Source of the DNA: Betaproteobacteria bacterium | Lineage (GTDB): Bacteria > Pseudomonadota > Gammaproteobacteria > Burkholderiales > Burkholderiaceae_D | Length of the DNA: 8,045 nucleotides | Direction: 5' to 3' | Assembly (NCBI GenBank): GCA_015655165.1 | Contig: JAATFN010000176.1 | Span: 1-8,045, forward strand | Shown here: piece after piece, positions 5,787-8,045 of the stretch | How the letters are laid out: the number at the start of each line of letters is the position of its first letter | Numbering within the stretch: the first letter of the stretch is position 1 | Program-made: the position numbers and the translations under genes | The notes under the pieces: model-generated | The model's database searches: none | The model's input: the letters and a program-made list of their open reading frames with translations, nothing else | What the model was told of the DNA's origin: nothing

Positions 5787-6743
5787 TCAAAAAGGTATTT
5801 TTGACTGAATCCACAGACGCGTACCTCTGGAACGATTGCGCGCATCGAATTCAGACTGCAGTTTGGCGATGACTTTCAACTCAGGAGTAAAATTGTAAGT
5901 CATATACGGCCCGATGGCATTTACACTACCACGATTTCCATCTCCGTTGACAATCACACCATTGGCTTTATCGTCGGTAGTTTGACGGTAAATATAGCCA
6001 TTCAATCCCAACGATAAATTTTGTGTAAATTGATAGCCGCCGCTGTACTCAAGGGTAAATTCGTTGCCCGACCGGTAGTTGGTTGAGGAATTCTTGCCGT
6101 TGAAAGCGTAACGAAATTTCGCCGACAGCTGGACGTCATTGCTTAACCACGTGACAGCATACATGGGGGCTATCTGATAATAATGGCGACCAATGTTGAC
6201 ATTGTTGTTGACGTTATAGTCCCCTATCGGAATGAAGCCCTCAATGCCGGCAGTCTGATGCAACGAACCGGAATGCCAGCCTAGCAAGATCGGTGCGAAT
6301 TGAAGATCGCCAATGCCGGTGATAGACCCACCTTTATCCAAAGGACCCAGAGGACTTGGACGTGCTATACCCAAATCCACATCCAAAGAAACCAGCGGCA
6401 ACGCGGTTCGCGTCTCGACGCTGGCACCGAACCATTTCACCCCCGGCCACACATACGTCAACCGGGCCGCGACAGAGTTGGACTGAGACTTGAAATAGGC
6501 AAATTTTGCGTTGTCGTTGCCGGCGTTGTCCATGTTATGACTCGCTTCGTAGTGCGAATAATAAAGCAACACGTGAAACCCATCACCAAACATCAGTCCG
6601 GAATAATTGGTTTCAACCCCAAGTGTGTATGAATTGCCACCACCTTCTGTCGCGACGGCATTACCGCTAAATATCACAGCAGAAACGAATGCAACTGCAG
6701 CAGCGCTTCTCAGGAAAATGCGCGTCCGCTTTATGTATATCAA
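5787..6743 (-). CDS. SphA / phenol meta-pathway (MetA-like) outer-membrane protein
   Basis: About 318 residues. A basic N-terminus and a hydrophobic stretch ending NAVA|TE near residue 31 form a Sec signal peptide. The rest alternates as amphipathic beta-strands with many aromatic and Gly/Asn residues and ends in IQSKIPF, the terminal Phe recognised by the outer-membrane assembly machinery. LDVDLGIARPSPLGPLDKGG and TGIGDLQFAPILLGWH (about 120-157) are typical of the family encoded in aromatic-degradation clusters (Phenol_MetA_deg). Role: probably uptake of a hydrophobic aromatic substrate, by analogy. The start is uncertain: a TTG at 6741-6743 gives a proper signal peptide but has no ribosome-binding site. 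The better GGAG-ATG at 6770-6772 is in another frame and stops after six codons. First gene of a three-gene unit with FAH and YciI. Confidence 0.82.
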   Translation of the reverse strand: MIYIKRTRIFLRSAAAVAFVSAVIFSGNAVATEGGGNSYTLGVETNYSGLMFGDGFHVLLYYSHYEASHNMDNAGNDNAKFAYFKSQSNSVAARLTYVWPGVKWFGASVETRTALPLVSLDVDLGIARPSPLGPLDKGGSITGIGDLQFAPILLGWHSGSLHQTAGIEGFIPIGDYNVNNNVNIGRHYYQIAPMYAVTWLSNDVQLSAKFRYAFNGKNSSTNYRSGNEFTLEYSGGYQFTQNLSLGLNGYIYRQTTDDKANGVIVNGDGNRGSVNAIGPYMTYNFTPELKVIAKLQSEFDARNRSRGTRLWIQSKIPF

Positions 6744-6751
6744 TAATGTTT

Positions 6752-6772
6752 TTAATAGTTTGATGATTTCAT
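6752..6772 (-). CDS. Possible six-codon leader peptide MKSSNY before the SphA-type gene
   Basis: ATG at 6770-6772 with GGAG 6 nt upstream has the strongest initiation signal in this stretch, but the frame ends at a TAA (6752-6754), 8 nt before the TTG start of the SphA-type gene in another frame. It may deliver ribosomes to the weak TTG by coupling, or mark a frameshift in the original start of the gene. Confidence 0.25.
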   Translation of the reverse strand: MKSSNY

Positions 6773-6795
6773 TTTTGTCTCCTGCAGAGTATCCG

Positions 6796-6824
6796 GATAT
6801 AGTTTTTATCTTGTTCGCTACTCA
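6796..6824 (-). promoter_or_regulatory. Candidate activator-type promoter of the SphA-FAH-YciI unit
   Basis: On the minus strand TATATC (6796-6801) could be a -10; at 17-nt spacing the -35 position reads TGAGTA (6819-6824), unlike TTGACA but inside the first copy of a direct repeat. A poor -35 covered by repeats is usual for activator-dependent promoters. Confidence 0.25.
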
Positions 6825-6855
6825 CATCTTTTCTTGCTCGTTACTCACGTCTTTT
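6812..6855. repeat. Two imperfect 21-bp direct repeats, 23-bp period
   Basis: TGTTCGCTACTCACATCTTT starts at 6812 and TGCTCGTTACTCACGTCTTT at 6835; 18 of 21 bases agree. The period is about two helical turns, so both copies face the same side of DNA, as in tandem half-sites of AraC/XylS-type activators. They lie just upstream of the SphA-type gene at the -35 position. Confidence 0.5.
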
Positions 6856-6912
6856 TCATCGCCTCCTTTCATTGATTGCTAGTTTTGGATTCGTCGTTCA
6901 ATACAATTCCCA

Positions 6913-6955
6913 TTTCCAGACATGTGCATTGATGGACGATGCACATGTTTGGAAA
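6913..6955. repeat. Long inverted repeat, 17-bp arms with 9-nt loop
   Basis: 6913-6929 pairs with 6939-6955 along the whole 17 bp except one G-T pair at 6919/6949; the core is ACATGTGCAT/ATGCACATGT. It begins 24 nt past the stop of the small membrane-protein gene and lies about 170 nt before the SphA-type start. No T-run follows on either strand. It could be a factor-dependent transcript end, an RNA-stabilising hairpin, or an operator. Confidence 0.6.
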
Positions 6956-6978
6956 AATATGACGGCACCTGATTCTGG

Positions 6979-7131
6979 TCAGGTCAGCCCACGCATAACT
7001 AACCAGGCTCCGGCAGGAATCGCCAAATTCACAAGCGATAAGCCGTTGCTCTTTGAAAAAAACCAGGCAAGCGCAAGAACCAGAATGCCCGAAATTACCC
7101 ACAGTACCCGCTTGATCGGCACTCTCGGCAT
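6979..7131 (-). CDS. Small 50-residue membrane protein, unrecognised
   Basis: ATG at 7129-7131 to TGA at 6979-6981. The start has an excellent ribosome-binding site, AGGAG, 6 nt before the ATG, and this site contains the stop codon of the preceding membrane-protein gene (9 nt between stop and ATG), a sign of translational coupling. The protein has a basic head (MPRVPIKR), a transmembrane segment RVLWVISGILVLALAWFF (8-25), a short polar turn KSNG, and a second apolar stretch (31-46) ending in MRGLT, so a two-pass hairpin with both ends cytoplasmic is likely. I recognise no family. It probably assists or stabilises the DUF2269-like partner upstream. Confidence 0.6.
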   Translation of the reverse strand: MPRVPIKRVLWVISGILVLALAWFFSKSNGLSLVNLAIPAGAWLVMRGLT

Positions 7132-7140
7132 AAAATGCTC

Positions 7141-7833
7141 CTAAGACGAATGTAACTGCTCAGAGGATTGAGGCGTGTGTTGTTCCATACCCTTCCATGG
7201 AAACCTGCGCGGCACATCAACCATCAACCATGCCGTTACAGCAACCACCAGGACAATACCGACTGAAAAGACGGTCCAGTCAGACGGGCGAAGAATACCG
7301 AGTGTGACAATCAATGCGAAATTTGGCACATCCAGAAAATGGGTGGCGAGGGTCAGACGCGCCTGCAACTCCCGTTCCAGATCCGGAACCGATGCACCAG
7401 CCTGCTTTGCTTTTTCAATCCCCTCCCGCAATTTGATGTAGTGCAGTTTCATGATCAAATGTCCCTCGAAAAACTCAAAAACGAAAAGGACCATCATGCC
7501 GGCCAACCAGGGGATATCGATAAACGCCTGACCGTAGTAACCAAATACCATGGCAAATCCGCTCAACAGAATCAATAATGATCCAGGCATCACCAATCGA
7601 TAATAAAAGGCAAGCATGGCCTCGATCGAATCGACAAGTAGCGCGAAACTTTTAGCTTTGCGTGCTCGCACATCAGACACCAGCACACCGACCAATCCCG
7701 CGCCCAAAGTGATGAATGCGAATACATGGAGCAATTTGAACACCAGAAAAGAAGGTATAGACCAAGACAGAAGCCAGGCAACAGCAAGCAACACCGATGC
7801 GATGATGGGCAGCTTAATGAAAGTGGAAGCCAT
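7141..7833 (-). CDS. Polytopic inner-membrane protein, DUF2269-like
   Basis: 230 residues from the ATG at 7831-7833, preceded by GAGAG 6 nt away. A TTG at 7896 would add 21 polar residues with no ribosome-binding site and is not preferred. Membrane segments are visible at about 7-24, 31-52, 81-102, 107-126 and 187-206, with a weaker one near 171-182. A long charged loop (about 130-165, KLREGIEKAKQAGASVPDLE) separates the fourth and fifth. FKLLHVFAFITLGAGLVGVL in the second helix, with its histidine, and the histidine in FEGHLIMKLHY recall the DUF2269 family of predicted membrane proteins, whose function is unknown. Histidines in helices could bind haem or metal, but this is speculation. It is 76 nt downstream of the partial gene at the window end and coupled to the small protein after it. 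Confidence 0.7.
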   Translation of the reverse strand: MASTFIKLPIIASVLLAVAWLLSWSIPSFLVFKLLHVFAFITLGAGLVGVLVSDVRARKAKSFALLVDSIEAMLAFYYRLVMPGSLLILLSGFAMVFGYYGQAFIDIPWLAGMMVLFVFEFFEGHLIMKLHYIKLREGIEKAKQAGASVPDLERELQARLTLATHFLDVPNFALIVTLGILRPSDWTVFSVGIVLVVAVTAWLMVDVPRRFPWKGMEQHTPQSSEQLHSS

Positions 7834-7909
7834 AAATTTCTCTCGTAATGTAGTGAATTCCAAACTGCGGCTTACGCAATACGGGTAAGCCGACAACCGA
7901 ATTACATGT

Positions 7910-8045
7910 TTAGCGAAGTCGTTGCGGCAACATTAGACGCGATGGATACAAGTTGTCATGATGATAGGTGTCGGTACCGACTTTTTGACCGTACCAATGT
8001 GTCATTGGTTGATCCGCCACCATGGAGTCATGATTCGAGATTTCA
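7910..8045 (-). CDS. 3' end of an unrecognised protein-coding gene
   Basis: An open frame enters from the right edge and gives 44 residues before a TAA at 7910-7912. The tail reads ...VADQPMTHWYGQKVGTDTYHH, then DNLYPSRLMLPQRLR. The Trp, Tyr and His content and the defined end before a 76-nt gap make it look like a genuine soluble C-terminus, whereas the two other minus frames here are broken by stops. I cannot assign a family. It is co-directional with the DUF2269-like gene and may be in the same operon. Confidence 0.55.
   Translation of the reverse strand, partial: EISNHDSMVADQPMTHWYGQKVGTDTYHHDNLYPSRLMLPQRLR

Noticed and set aside
6861..6868. AAGGAGG-like site followed by ATG on the minus strand
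   Set aside because: The ATG is too close to the site and its frame ends after four codons at a TGA.
6869..7144. Longer frames on both strands (77 and 90 codons) around 6869-7144
   Set aside because: They are shadows of the 50-residue membrane protein frame, which alone has the strong ribosome-binding site, coupled position and membrane-protein character.

Overview
The window looks like accessory, catabolism-oriented chromosome from a Gram-negative proteobacterium, most likely a betaproteobacterium of the Burkholderiales. The pointers are a Bug/TctC-type solute-binding protein next to an RraA-family protein and an FCD-type GntR regulator, an outer-membrane protein of the SphA/phenol meta-pathway family, and a Fur-type operator. 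No rRNA, tRNA, CRISPR array or complete mobile element is visible. The assignment to Burkholderiales is inference from gene families, not from a marker gene.

Left block (1-2479): a divergent regulon. A GntR/FCD regulator gene points right. An RraA-family lyase gene and a Bug-type binding protein gene (cut by the window start) point left. The AT-rich intergenic space between them carries at least three exact copies, plus one near-copy, of a 9-10 bp element CTAAATTGT/ACAATTTAG. The simple reading is that the regulator controls uptake and cleavage of a hydroxy/keto-dicarboxylate-like compound.

Middle block (2480-4381): about 75 bp that look like the left end of an IS3-family insertion sequence (terminal inverted repeat, ribosome-binding site and transposase start), followed on the minus strand by an abnormally short FecR-like protein and a YdjA-type nitroreductase. 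The pair is preceded by a strong tandem Fur-box match overlapping a perfect TATAAT, so it is probably iron-repressed. The FecR-like protein lacks the usual anti-sigma N-terminus and the C-terminal domain, and no FecI sigma gene is present. The stretch from 3964 to 4381 has no convincing gene.

Right block (4382-8045): a minus-strand series running from the 3' end of an unrecognised gene, through a polytopic membrane protein (DUF2269-like) and a coupled 50-residue membrane protein, to an SphA-type outer-membrane protein, a fumarylacetoacetate-hydrolase-family enzyme and a YciI-like protein. The last three are tightly packed and look like an aromatic or cyclic-compound degradation operon: a porin-like uptake channel, a C-C bond hydrolase acting on a ring-cleavage product, and a small accessory enzyme. 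The region upstream of the SphA-type gene has a 17-bp-arm hairpin and a pair of 21-bp direct repeats with 23-bp period, which suggest activator control.

I did not find a clearly new biological system. The most informative signals are regulatory: the multi-copy operator array, the Fur-box promoter in front of an orphan FecR, and the tandem repeats at the SphA promoter.
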